Positions 14,446 through 22,761 of a stretch of DNA of 24,355 nt are shown one piece after another. Origin of the DNA: an uncultured Muribaculaceae bacterium (GTDB lineage Bacteria > Bacteroidota > Bacteroidia > Bacteroidales > Muribaculaceae); the NCBI GenBank assembly GCA_910587235.1, contig CAJUKD010000034.1:1-24355 (forward strand). The letters run 5' to 3'. Every line of letters begins with the position of its first letter. Position 1 is the stretch's first letter. Made by a program: the position numbers and the translations under genes. The notes below the pieces were generated by a model. That model did no database searches and had not been told where the DNA came from. It was given only the letters and a program-made list of their open reading frames with translations.

Positions 14446-16007
14446 TTCTTTCTGTTTTTGCTGATTTTGAAATCGGCCGAATACGAAACGCCTAACAACG
14501 CGCCGAAATTATCGCCTCGCAACTTTCCCGCATCGAATGCGAGCTGACAACGCAGCGAAAGACCTCGAACAAGCGAAGATGGAGTCCACACCGTTTCTAC
14601 AAGTGCCGAGGTATTATGCAAAGCCCGTGCGACAGGCACACGTCCCATTCCCCAGGCACGCTGATGGCTGAACTTTACCATATAATCCCAGTCGCTTCCA
14701 AATGCGCCGTTGAAGGCAAGATGCATTCCCTGCGTGCGGTTATGCGCAAAAGCCATGAATCCGTCAGTATTATAGGCAGGCGACATTATGAAAGGCGTAC
14801 CTATGGCCATTCCGTAGTTGGAATACGGTCCATAAAAAGTATTATTATAATAGTTGTCGCCGCCGGATGCGTCAAGGTCAAGCGATGTGCCTGGGCGGTC
14901 GGCAGGTGCCCAGTGTAACGGACCGCTGTGATTGCGGTAGTCGAGATATTCCACCACTATTTTCTGCAACAGACCTCGGCGACCGAAATCGTAGGACAAT
15001 CCCCACAGACCATCCCATCCGTTACGCCGGCCTATACCGGAACCATCCTCCCACGGCCATTCAAAATAGAAGCTGAATTCCGAGGCATTGCGGAAACGAT
15101 AGCGGGCATTGAAATCCCACGAGCCGAGCGAGTTGCCTTTGTGAAAACCTTCGCCGCTGCCTTCGTGAGGGAAGAACATATCGAAAATATCGCGGATATG
15201 AAATCCACGGTCATCGCGACGGATAATATTGCCTTTGTCATAATAGACTGAATTCCCACCGAAAACCCCGGCAGCCTGCATACCCAGCGTCACCGACAGA
15301 GGCTCGGAGGGTTTAGTGCGGAAATAACAGTATTTGTAAGTATAGCATAGATCGCGGGAAATCAGAAAATTGTAGAAATTATAATGATTCTCCTTGTAAT
15401 GGTTGTCCATCATGCGTCCATACATTATCTCACCGTTGATCTGCACCCAGCCGCGCGTAAATGGAATGTCCTGAAAATCCACGAATCCGGCACTGATTCC
15501 GGGTATAGGTACGGCATTGTTGCTGCGTGTAAAATCACCGGCCGAAAAACGGTCGTCGACAATCCACGAATGCGACTCTTTCATGCCGGCTCTAAGATAC
15601 ACTCCACGGAATTTCACCTCGGCATAAAGCCGGTGAAGCATCAATGGAGCCTGACGCCGCCCGATATCAGACCATGTAGATGTCGCGGCATCATAGCGTT
15701 CATAGCCTGCCGCATTGCTGATTCCTGCAAGCGCTTCTATACCGGCACCCCAACTGAAACGTTTGTCAAGACGCATCTTTTTCTCAGCATAAGCATCGAG
15801 CCATACTCCGGAACCATTGACAATACGACCGCCGTTCCAGGAACCTATCATATACGGTGCCAGACTGCCGGTCGAGGCATTGGCCGTCAGCGAGGCGCCC
15901 CACTCTATCCTCTCCGGAGGCAACTCCTGAGCGGAAATGCCAAAACAGGCTATACAGAGCGACAAACAGCCGGATATTGATTTCAAAAAGGGTTTTACAA
16001 CAATCAT
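14442..16007 (-). CDS. wzi: Wzi-type capsule assembly outer-membrane protein
   Basis: This 521-residue protein begins with a signal peptide (hydrophobic core to about residue 26, ending FGISAQE) and continues as alternating amphipathic strands rich in Tyr, Trp, Phe and Gly, with a final aromatic segment, as expected for a large outer-membrane beta-barrel. It fits the capsule assembly Wzi family, whose E. coli member is a lectin-like barrel that holds capsule at the cell surface. Bacteroidetes members are a divergent group, so binding of capsule is by family only. The ATG at 16007 touches the stop of the M18 peptidase gene with no gap, and the lipoprotein gene overlaps downstream. Confidence 0.78.
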   Translation of the reverse strand: MIVVKPFLKSISGCLSLCIACFGISAQELPPERIEWGASLTANASTGSLAPYMIGSWNGGRIVNGSGVWLDAYAEKKMRLDKRFSWGAGIEALAGISNAAGYERYDAATSTWSDIGRRQAPLMLHRLYAEVKFRGVYLRAGMKESHSWIVDDRFSAGDFTRSNNAVPIPGISAGFVDFQDIPFTRGWVQINGEIMYGRMMDNHYKENHYNFYNFLISRDLCYTYKYCYFRTKPSEPLSVTLGMQAAGVFGGNSVYYDKGNIIRRDDRGFHIRDIFDMFFPHEGSGEGFHKGNSLGSWDFNARYRFRNASEFSFYFEWPWEDGSGIGRRNGWDGLWGLSYDFGRRGLLQKIVVEYLDYRNHSGPLHWAPADRPGTSLDLDASGGDNYYNNTFYGPYSNYGMAIGTPFIMSPAYNTDGFMAFAHNRTQGMHLAFNGAFGSDWDYMVKFSHQRAWGMGRVPVARALHNTSALVETVWTPSSLVRGLSLRCQLAFDAGKLRGDNFGALLGVSYSADFKISKNRKK

Positions 16008-17300
16008 TCAGAGTTCGTAGAATTTGGAGAATACTTTTATCGTGGCGTCGTGGTCGGCCACAGAAGCCGTTTCCCTGACAGAGTGCATTGCCCATAGCGG
16101 AGCACCCATGTCGACACCCCTCAAAGGCAATTGTGAAGTAAGGATATTGCCAAGCGTAGAGCCGCCGGCAGCATCGCTGTGGTTTACGAAATACTGGCAG
16201 GGAACACTGGCAAGCTCACAAATATTGGAAAAAACAGCCGCACTCTCGGCATCGGTCATATATTTGCAATTAGCGTTTATCTTAACGCACGGACCGCCGC
16301 CGAGAACCGGATGATTTGTCGGATCGTGTTTTTCCGGATAATTCGGATGAACGCCATGGGCATTGTCGGCTGAAATCATGAACGATGACGCCACCGCCCG
16401 CATAAAGTCCTCCTCCGAACCGCCTTTTGCCAGAACTATGCGACGGAATATATGTTCAAGCACAGGAGAACCGGCACCCTGTTTTGTGCCGGAACCGGTT
16501 TCCTCGTTGTCGAATACAGCCATAACACGGGTGGCTTCCGAAGCGACGGATGCCTTTTCGCAAATAGAATGCAAGGAAGCGTGCACCATGCTCAGATCGT
16601 CAAGGCGACCTGAACAGATAAATTCCCCGTTAACACCTGTGAGCGCAGCATGAGTAGTGTCGTAAAGCGACAGATCATAGTCGATTATTTCATCCTCCCG
16701 CACGCCAAGTTCTCCGGCAACGAGGCCACGCAAAAATCCTGAGGCATCCTGTCCGTCGGCCAGACGAGTCAGCACCGGCAGCATGTCTTTTTGCTTCGAC
16801 AACTTATTGCCTTCATTAACCTGACGGTTGAAATGTATGGCCAGATGTGGAATCGTCATCAAAGGACGTTTAACATGGATAAGCACTCGCCTTGGATTAA
16901 GAGGGTCATCGCCACGCAGAAGCACACGTCCCGCTAAAGAAAGCGGGCGGTCAAACCATGTATAAAGTATGGGACCGCCGTAAACCTCCGTGTTGAGCTT
17001 AACTATACCGCCGTCACATACAATCTCCGGTTCAGGTTTGATACGGAAACAAGGTGAATCACTATGAGAAGCTATGATATGGAAGGGAGCCGCGGCGTCG
17101 CCTTCGCCGACAACAAATGCGAACAGCGCCGAATCGTTGACTGTGACATAACGGCGGTCGCCGGCGGAAAGCGTCCATGGCTCACGCATCGACAGGGCTT
17201 TGAAGCCTGCGGCTTCAAGACGGCCGGCAGCAGTATGCACTGCCAGAAAATTGACAGGCGAAGAATCAAGAAAAGAACACAAATCGGATGCGGAGGTCAT
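16008..17300 (-). CDS. M18 family metallo-aminopeptidase
   Basis: The 430-residue cytoplasmic enzyme removes N-terminal, often acidic, residues from peptides using two metal ions. Family motifs: IIASHSDSPCFRIKP (75-89, with metal ligand His79), SGRLDDLSM (230-238), DNEETGSGTKQGA (264-276, with the catalytic Glu pair), ISADNAHGVHPNYPEKHDP (309-327, metal ligand Asp312) and AMHSVRE (404-410, metal ligand His406). Length and motif order are normal for aspartyl or M18 aminopeptidases. Substrate preference cannot be predicted. It has a 37-nt spacer from DUF5063 upstream, and Wzi follows directly, so it is probably co-transcribed with both. Confidence 0.95.
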   Translation of the reverse strand: MTSASDLCSFLDSSPVNFLAVHTAAGRLEAAGFKALSMREPWTLSAGDRRYVTVNDSALFAFVVGEGDAAAPFHIIASHSDSPCFRIKPEPEIVCDGGIVKLNTEVYGGPILYTWFDRPLSLAGRVLLRGDDPLNPRRVLIHVKRPLMTIPHLAIHFNRQVNEGNKLSKQKDMLPVLTRLADGQDASGFLRGLVAGELGVREDEIIDYDLSLYDTTHAALTGVNGEFICSGRLDDLSMVHASLHSICEKASVASEATRVMAVFDNEETGSGTKQGAGSPVLEHIFRRIVLAKGGSEEDFMRAVASSFMISADNAHGVHPNYPEKHDPTNHPVLGGGPCVKINANCKYMTDAESAAVFSNICELASVPCQYFVNHSDAAGGSTLGNILTSQLPLRGVDMGAPLWAMHSVRETASVADHDATIKVFSKFYEL

Positions 17301-17337
17301 TTCGGGACAAATTAACGGTTAGAAAACAGAAGAGAGA

Positions 17338-17913
17338 TTAAAAATTATCGGAAAGCAATTCCGAACGCTGGTAAAGACTGTTGAGTATGCGCAATACATT
17401 GCAAAGCGTTTCGCTCCAATAATCGCGGAAACGGATTTTCATATCGGAAAGCAACTCCGGAAGCATCTCGGCCGGCAGCTCTTTCGCCGTAGCCACAAAA
17501 TCATACGCGCTCTGGTATATGTCGGCCAGACATTCCGAAACGGAAGATGCTATAGGCGTATCGGAATAGCGCATATCCTCGACATTGGTTTCGAGAAATG
17601 TATCGTGGCTACCCATAATGGCCGCTATGTTATCACGGACTATCGTATAGGCATTTTCATCAAGCACTTCATTCACGCTATCGCCACTGTCGGCATCGCG
17701 GTAATCCGAAATATCATCGCCGGACATTCCGAGATCGAAAGCCGTCATATACAGCCTCGGTAACATATAAAGCATAGACCGGCAGAAATCATCGGAATCC
17801 GTCGCTTCATCAGCAAGAGATTCAAGTGTCACACAATAGCGATGGCACAAGGCTATGAACGAAATAGAATTAGCATCAAGTTTTTCTTCTTCCATTTTAT
17901 GCTTACTTGTCAT
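17338..17913 (-). CDS. DUF5063 family protein
   Basis: The protein is acidic, mostly helical, about 190 residues, and I recognise it as DUF5063, a family of unknown function found in Bacteroidetes. There is no signal peptide or membrane segment, so it is probably cytoplasmic. A conserved-looking core runs from FIALCHRYCVTLE through LYMLPRLYMTAFDLG to the YQSAYDFVATAKELPAEMLPE region, followed by a Trp-containing helix and a Leu/Arg-rich tail. The possible starts are ATG at 17940, 17913 and 17895; I chose 17913, which overlaps nadD by 11 nt, while 17895 would leave a 7-nt gap. Immediate coupling to nadD is the only functional hint. Confidence 0.72.
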   Translation of the reverse strand: MTSKHKMEEEKLDANSISFIALCHRYCVTLESLADEATDSDDFCRSMLYMLPRLYMTAFDLGMSGDDISDYRDADSGDSVNEVLDENAYTIVRDNIAAIMGSHDTFLETNVEDMRYSDTPIASSVSECLADIYQSAYDFVATAKELPAEMLPELLSDMKIRFRDYWSETLCNVLRILNSLYQRSELLSDNF

Positions 17914-18508
17914 CGGTTTTACGGTAAAGTTTATTATCACATATATACTTATAGACTCCGGCGGGCAAAAAATAGCTCATATCACGCCCCCGTGCTATCG
18001 AATCGCGCACGAAAGTACTTGACAGGTTTACTATAGGAGCGTCCACAACCTCAAGGCCGTCGACATGGCGTGTTTCTACAGGATAACCGTGACGAAGGTA
18101 CACTATCACACCGAACTCGTCAAGAATACGCTGACTTTCACGCCATCGGTCGAATATACGCCAGTTGTCGCTGCCAATCACAAGTTTGAAACGCAGATCG
18201 GGATAACGGTCCCTCAGCACCTCGAGTGTGTTGATGGTATATGACGGACGCGGCATTGAAAGCTCGATATCGCATATATCGAGTAGCGGAGCAGCTTTTG
18301 CCGCAATGGTAAGCATCGCCAGACGTTTCAGGTCGGGCAGAAGAGCATCTCCATCCTTAAGCGGACTCCTCGGAGAAAGCGACAGCCATACGCGGTCGAC
18401 ATACCCCCACTGAGCAAGATATGAAGCAAGCATCATGTGACCGATATGAACCGGATTGAACGATCCGCCAAGAAGCCCTATTACCGGTTTTCTATCCTCT
18501 TGTTCCAT
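17903..18508 (-). CDS. nadD: Nicotinate-nucleotide adenylyltransferase
   Basis: NadD transfers AMP from ATP to nicotinate mononucleotide in NAD synthesis. The protein has GLLGGSFNPVHIGH (13-26 counted from the ATG at 18514), containing the HxGH nucleotidyl-transfer motif, a central IGSDNWRIFDRW segment (113-124), and the closing LSSTFVR (164-170), the ISSTxxR motif of the family. Length (about 200 residues) is normal. I chose the ATG at 18508; the one at 18514 adds two residues. It lies 21 nt after the gmk stop and its 3' end overlaps the DUF5063 start region. Confidence 0.95.
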   Translation of the reverse strand: MEQEDRKPVIGLLGGSFNPVHIGHMMLASYLAQWGYVDRVWLSLSPRSPLKDGDALLPDLKRLAMLTIAAKAAPLLDICDIELSMPRPSYTINTLEVLRDRYPDLRFKLVIGSDNWRIFDRWRESQRILDEFGVIVYLRHGYPVETRHVDGLEVVDAPIVNLSSTFVRDSIARGRDMSYFLPAGVYKYICDNKLYRKTDDK

Positions 18509-18529
18509 AAGCATACGTTATTTACAGAT

Positions 18530-19111
18530 TCAGAGCGATACGAAACCGTCGACAAGGTTGCGTGTCTGACGTACTGCTTCGTCAAGTTCGTCATTGACAA
18601 CCACTCTGTCAAACATCGGCGAACGCGAAAGTTCGTACTCCGCTCTGTCGATACGCTGGTCAATGACATCGGGAGTTTCCGTTCCACGAGCCTCAAGCCT
18701 GCGACGGAGTTCATCGACACTCGGCGGACGTACAAAAATAGTCAACGCACGTTCGCCATATATTTTTTTTACACCGAGTGCTCCGTTGACATCGATATCA
18801 AGGAGCACATTATGGCCTTCTCCTATGATACGGTCGACCTCGTTACGCAAAGTTCCATAAAAACGTCCCGGATAGACTTCCTCATATTCAAGGAACCCAC
18901 CCTCGACAATAGCATCTCTGAAAGCCTCTTCAGTCATAAAATAATAGTTTACGCCCTCTTTTTCTCCCGGCCGCGGCTCACGAGTTGTGGCCGATATGGA
19001 GAACCGTAGATCAAGTTCAGAGGCATTTTCCTCGTCAAACAAAGCCTTTATAATAGTAGACTTTCCACAACCTGACGGGGCTGCTATGACAATAATTTTT
19101 CCGTTTTTCAT
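18530..19111 (-). CDS. gmk: Guanylate kinase
   Basis: Gmk phosphorylates GMP to GDP with ATP. The chosen product (193 residues) begins MKNGKIIVIAAPSGCGKST, with the P-loop at about 12-19, and shows the GMP-binding SISATTREPRPGEKEGVNYYF region and the ILxDIDVNGA segment (DIDVNGALGVKK). A longer frame starts with a TTG at 19213, but its first 34 residues are unlike Gmk and overlap the DUF4301 gene by more than 70 nt, so the ATG at 19111 is preferred. The gap to DUF4301 is 28 nt and to nadD about 21 nt. Confidence 0.96.
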   Translation of the reverse strand: MKNGKIIVIAAPSGCGKSTIIKALFDEENASELDLRFSISATTREPRPGEKEGVNYYFMTEEAFRDAIVEGGFLEYEEVYPGRFYGTLRNEVDRIIGEGHNVLLDIDVNGALGVKKIYGERALTIFVRPPSVDELRRRLEARGTETPDVIDQRIDRAEYELSRSPMFDRVVVNDELDEAVRQTRNLVDGFVSL

Positions 19112-19139
19112 AAATTCAAGGCATAAATTACACAATACT

Positions 19140-20675
19140 TTATCTATGGGAAGGACGAAGAAGATCGTTAACAGTCTTGACCGGATTGAAAGTAGTGGCC
19201 GGCACTTCGACAAATACCGTATTCCATCTGCTCATGGCGCCGTTCCAGAGTCCGGGCAACTCCAATGCGCGTAGATCGCGTCCGTCAAACGACTTTTCGG
19301 ATATGAAACCTGTTTCATGGTCGACATAATCCGGCAGATTGAAGTGCGAGCCGTCATGGCGCGTAAGGCAACAAACGAGGTCAACCGGATTGAAATGCGT
19401 AGCCTTTGCCATCATCTCTACATTTTCAGCCCGAGAAAGATCAATCTGCGTAGATTCCAGAATCTGTGGCGCAACCGTATATCCATCGGAAGAATAAGCA
19501 TTGTACGGACCTCCTCCGGGTTCTCCGTCGTTGCGTACCATACCACATACACGAAGCGGTCGGTCCAACAGTTCAAGCAACACAAGCCGACGTTCCTCGC
19601 AGGGCAGGTCTTCCAACCCTACATAACGAGTGTACAATACTTCGGATAGGAAAGATGCTGCGGCATCCACACGTGCAGCAGCAACACCGGGAACGCTCAA
19701 TTCTTTGATAAAATCCAGAACTGTGTCACGGACAAGCATAAGCAAACCTCCAATCACCTGTTTATATCGTACAGTATCGGCGCGATGACTGTCGGCCACC
19801 ACATTATCTATATTTTTTATAAATACGACCTCTGAATTGAGATCATTGAGATTTTCTATAAGCGCACCATGACCTCCGGGACGGAAAACAAGACGTCCGT
19901 TATTATCACGGAAAAGTTCATTATCGGGAGTTACTGCAATGGTGTCAGTCGAGGCTTTCTGTTCCGACAAGCTTATCTCATAGCTGACACCGAATTTCTT
20001 TTCCATTGCCGGCACAGCTTCCTTGAGCTTATCCTCAAAAAGTTTTCTATGGTCAGCCGATACGGTAAAATGAAGTTTCACCTTACCGCCTTTTGAAGCC
20101 GCCGTCTGAGCGCCTTCGGCAAGTTGCTCTTCAAGCGATGTGCGGGTGCTTCCGTCGGCATAGCGGTGAAATGTCAGCATAGCCTTGGGAAGAGCGCCAT
20201 AGTTCATTCCATCGGGCAGAATTATGGCTGATATAAGGTCTTTGATGCGACCTGACTCCACAAGCGACTCCACATCAACGCCATACAAGCGCATGGCCGT
20301 AGCCTGTAGCTGTTCATAAAAAGCTATTTCAGAAATATGTTCTACAAGTTCGGCCACGGGCGAACCGGGTTTAGGCAAATCTTCGCTACCGTTGACAAAA
20401 GCAAACAGAGCCTTGAACATGCGCGATGCCGCCCCCGAGGCAGGAACAAATTTGAGTACATCGCCGCCATCAGCCAGAAAACGGTTCCAGCGGTCGGTGC
20501 ATTCCGCTTCACGCACATGGTCAAGTTTCATGATGCCGTGGCCTACAGATGCCGGAGAATCTATTTTCAGATACGGAAAACCGGTACGAAAACGCTCGAG
20601 CTGGTTTTCTACGATTGCTATGCTTATATTCCTTCCCTTGAGTTGTGTCAGATCTTCGGATGAAAATTCAGTCAT
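19140..20675 (-). CDS. DUF4301 family protein
   Basis: This 511-residue soluble protein belongs to the DUF4301 family, common in Bacteroidetes and without an assigned function as far as I know. Visible signals are VPASGAASRM (77-86), a loop like those of sugar-nucleotide pyrophosphorylases, and RPGGHGALIENLNDLN (about 262-277), which echoes the GHG segment of UTP-glucose uridylyltransferases. A Gly-rich NDGEPGGGPYNA stretch lies in the C-terminal third. A nucleotidyltransferase-like fold is therefore plausible, but it is an inference from motifs. It starts 30 nt after the TPR gene and precedes gmk by 28 nt. Confidence 0.8.
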   Translation of the reverse strand: MTEFSSEDLTQLKGRNISIAIVENQLERFRTGFPYLKIDSPASVGHGIMKLDHVREAECTDRWNRFLADGGDVLKFVPASGAASRMFKALFAFVNGSEDLPKPGSPVAELVEHISEIAFYEQLQATAMRLYGVDVESLVESGRIKDLISAIILPDGMNYGALPKAMLTFHRYADGSTRTSLEEQLAEGAQTAASKGGKVKLHFTVSADHRKLFEDKLKEAVPAMEKKFGVSYEISLSEQKASTDTIAVTPDNELFRDNNGRLVFRPGGHGALIENLNDLNSEVVFIKNIDNVVADSHRADTVRYKQVIGGLLMLVRDTVLDFIKELSVPGVAAARVDAAASFLSEVLYTRYVGLEDLPCEERRLVLLELLDRPLRVCGMVRNDGEPGGGPYNAYSSDGYTVAPQILESTQIDLSRAENVEMMAKATHFNPVDLVCCLTRHDGSHFNLPDYVDHETGFISEKSFDGRDLRALELPGLWNGAMSRWNTVFVEVPATTFNPVKTVNDLLRPSHR

Positions 20676-20705
20676 TTCTGTAAATAAATATAATGGTTAT
20701 TCCGT

Positions 20706-22757
20706 TTACGGATTGATACGTTTTATCAGATTATATGCGGGAACGATTCCATACTCTCCGGCCTTGCTAAGATCCGCTACACCGAGAGCCTTTCGTCCGG
20801 CACGCAGATGAAGATAGCCACGGTTGTAGTATGCCTCTCCCATGTCAGGCTTGAGTTCTATGGCTTTAGTGAAGCAATCAATCGCAGCATTGAATTCTTC
20901 TGCATCGATAAGATAATTGCCTTTGTTGTACCATGCCACTGCTGTGCGTGGAGATAGCTCTATAACCTTGTCGAGATCGGCCACAGCATCGTCGAGAACT
21001 TTACGACGCAATCCTGCCCGCGTCAGCGCATCGTTTTCAGGAGAAAGCGATGGATTCAGTGTCATTTCACGGAAATTGCCGTAACGCGCCTGTGCACGGA
21101 TAAGATAAGGCAAAGCCTGATCCGGAGTCATGGCTATGGCTCGTGAAGCATCGGTTTCGGCTTCAGTGTAATTTCGGACAGTCAGGAAATCAAGCGCCCG
21201 GCCTATATAGTCGATGGCACGCGGGCGGTGTGTAGCAAGATAGGAATTATAATATTCGATCGACTGGAAATGGCGGGCGATTATGCTCTCGTCAAGCGCA
21301 GGCACAACATTGGTAACAACAAGAACATTACGCAACTCACGGGTCGAATTAAGGTCATCGACTTCCTTTATATAATATGTATTACGGCGCAGTTCAGTCG
21401 GCGAAGAATAAAATGAAAGCATCATCGGAGCCTCCGTTTCAACATTTATATTACGATCCTGGATACGTCCGCGTATAGCCGAATTATTGTACTCTTCCCT
21501 TATGTCGGCATTGTCGTCGATAGTCAGCAGAGTGGCAAAACGTTTCGACACTAATTCTTCCGGCACATCATCGCCCGTTCCCGAGGTTTCTGCCGCATCA
21601 TCATCTGCAACGGAATCCACATTCGCCGGCTTTAATGCTTTGGCCGCAGCAAGAGCCTTTTTATAGTCGCGGTCGGCGGCTCGGAGTTCACCCCTGTCCT
21701 TGTATATCTGACTGCGGATGTAAAGCGCTCCGGGAAAATCCGGGAAACGCTCCACTACCCTGCTTATGTCCGACAAAGCATCGGTGGTATTTCCTTTGAG
21801 GCGGTTTATAAGAGCGCGATTGTAGAGCGCACGAAAATCGTCAGGCTCAAGTTCGAGTACTTTATTGAAATCTGCCAAAGCAAGGTCGTTGGCGCTGACT
21901 TCGGCCAAAAGAAGGCCACGGTTGAAGAGCGCCGTAACATTCAGCGGTTCGAGTCTGAGGGCATAATCATAGTCAGCCATCGCGCCCGTATAGGAGTCAA
22001 GTCTATAACGCAGATACGCACGATTGATATAAAGACCCGCCGTACGCGGCTGCAAACGTATTGCCTCGTCTATATCGGAAAGCGCCCGCCGGAAATCCCC
22101 GTCGGAATTAATGGCTATGTCGGCTCGCATTATATAGGCGTTGACCGCGTTTTTATTTATTTCAAGCGCTTTCTCGATATCGGCTTCCGCTGCAAGCGTA
22201 TCCTTTGCGGCAAGGAGCATGCGCGCCCGGCCAAGGTAGGCATTGTCGAAAGACGGATAATGGCCGAGCAATTCTTCAAAACAAGCACCGGCCGCTTCAT
22301 AATCATGAATATCACTGAGGGCGAGAGCTTTGTTGAACAGCAACGAACGATTACGCGGAAGGAGCGCGAGGGCTTCATCATAGTCGGCGACAGCAAGACG
22401 GTTACGCCCGGTGTTCTGCCGTGCCACACCGCGGACTTCCCACGCATCACTTAAAAACGGGTTCAGTTCTATCGCACGAGAGGCATCGGCTTCAGCGCCT
22501 ACGTAGTCCTCAAGATTCAGTTTCGCAATCGCCCGCATCAGGTACGGCTGTGCAAGATAAGGTTTTGACGCTATCACCTGATTGAAGTACTGTATCGACA
22601 GCATGTAGTCCTCGAAATACAGTGCGTTCTGCCCTATTCGCAGCACCTGATCGGTATTGACCTGAGCACGCCCTGACAACATGCCAAGCAATAATGCAAG
22701 GAAAAGCATGAAACCTTTTGCGGCGTTGTGGAGTATAATGGTCATACTTTGGTTCAT
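20706..22757 (-). CDS. Secreted or periplasmic TPR protein
   Basis: The 683-residue precursor starts with a signal peptide (hydrophobic core about 17-27, then SGRAQ). Two blocks of tetratricopeptide repeats follow, about 35-372 (roughly nine to ten repeats) and 510-675 (about four), recognised by the recurring pattern of small and aromatic residues, for example AxADYDEALxLLP and NRGLLLAEV. Between them lies a non-TPR linker (373-505) that is first Asp/Ala-rich and then Tyr/Asn-rich. The C-terminal GVADLSKAGEYGIVPAYNLIKR is a wording I associate with Bacteroidetes TPR proteins. It probably scaffolds an envelope protein complex. It lies only 4 nt after the repeat-containing lipoprotein gene and so may work with it. 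Confidence 0.85.
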   Translation of the reverse strand: MNQSMTIILHNAAKGFMLFLALLLGMLSGRAQVNTDQVLRIGQNALYFEDYMLSIQYFNQVIASKPYLAQPYLMRAIAKLNLEDYVGAEADASRAIELNPFLSDAWEVRGVARQNTGRNRLAVADYDEALALLPRNRSLLFNKALALSDIHDYEAAGACFEELLGHYPSFDNAYLGRARMLLAAKDTLAAEADIEKALEINKNAVNAYIMRADIAINSDGDFRRALSDIDEAIRLQPRTAGLYINRAYLRYRLDSYTGAMADYDYALRLEPLNVTALFNRGLLLAEVSANDLALADFNKVLELEPDDFRALYNRALINRLKGNTTDALSDISRVVERFPDFPGALYIRSQIYKDRGELRAADRDYKKALAAAKALKPANVDSVADDDAAETSGTGDDVPEELVSKRFATLLTIDDNADIREEYNNSAIRGRIQDRNINVETEAPMMLSFYSSPTELRRNTYYIKEVDDLNSTRELRNVLVVTNVVPALDESIIARHFQSIEYYNSYLATHRPRAIDYIGRALDFLTVRNYTEAETDASRAIAMTPDQALPYLIRAQARYGNFREMTLNPSLSPENDALTRAGLRRKVLDDAVADLDKVIELSPRTAVAWYNKGNYLIDAEEFNAAIDCFTKAIELKPDMGEAYYNRGYLHLRAGRKALGVADLSKAGEYGIVPAYNLIKRINP

Positions 22758-22761
22758 TGTG

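Noticed and set aside
19112..19213. N-terminal extension of Gmk from a TTG start
   Set aside because: The extension is unlike guanylate kinase, would overlap DUF4301 by over 70 nt, and the ATG at 19111 gives a normal-length enzyme.
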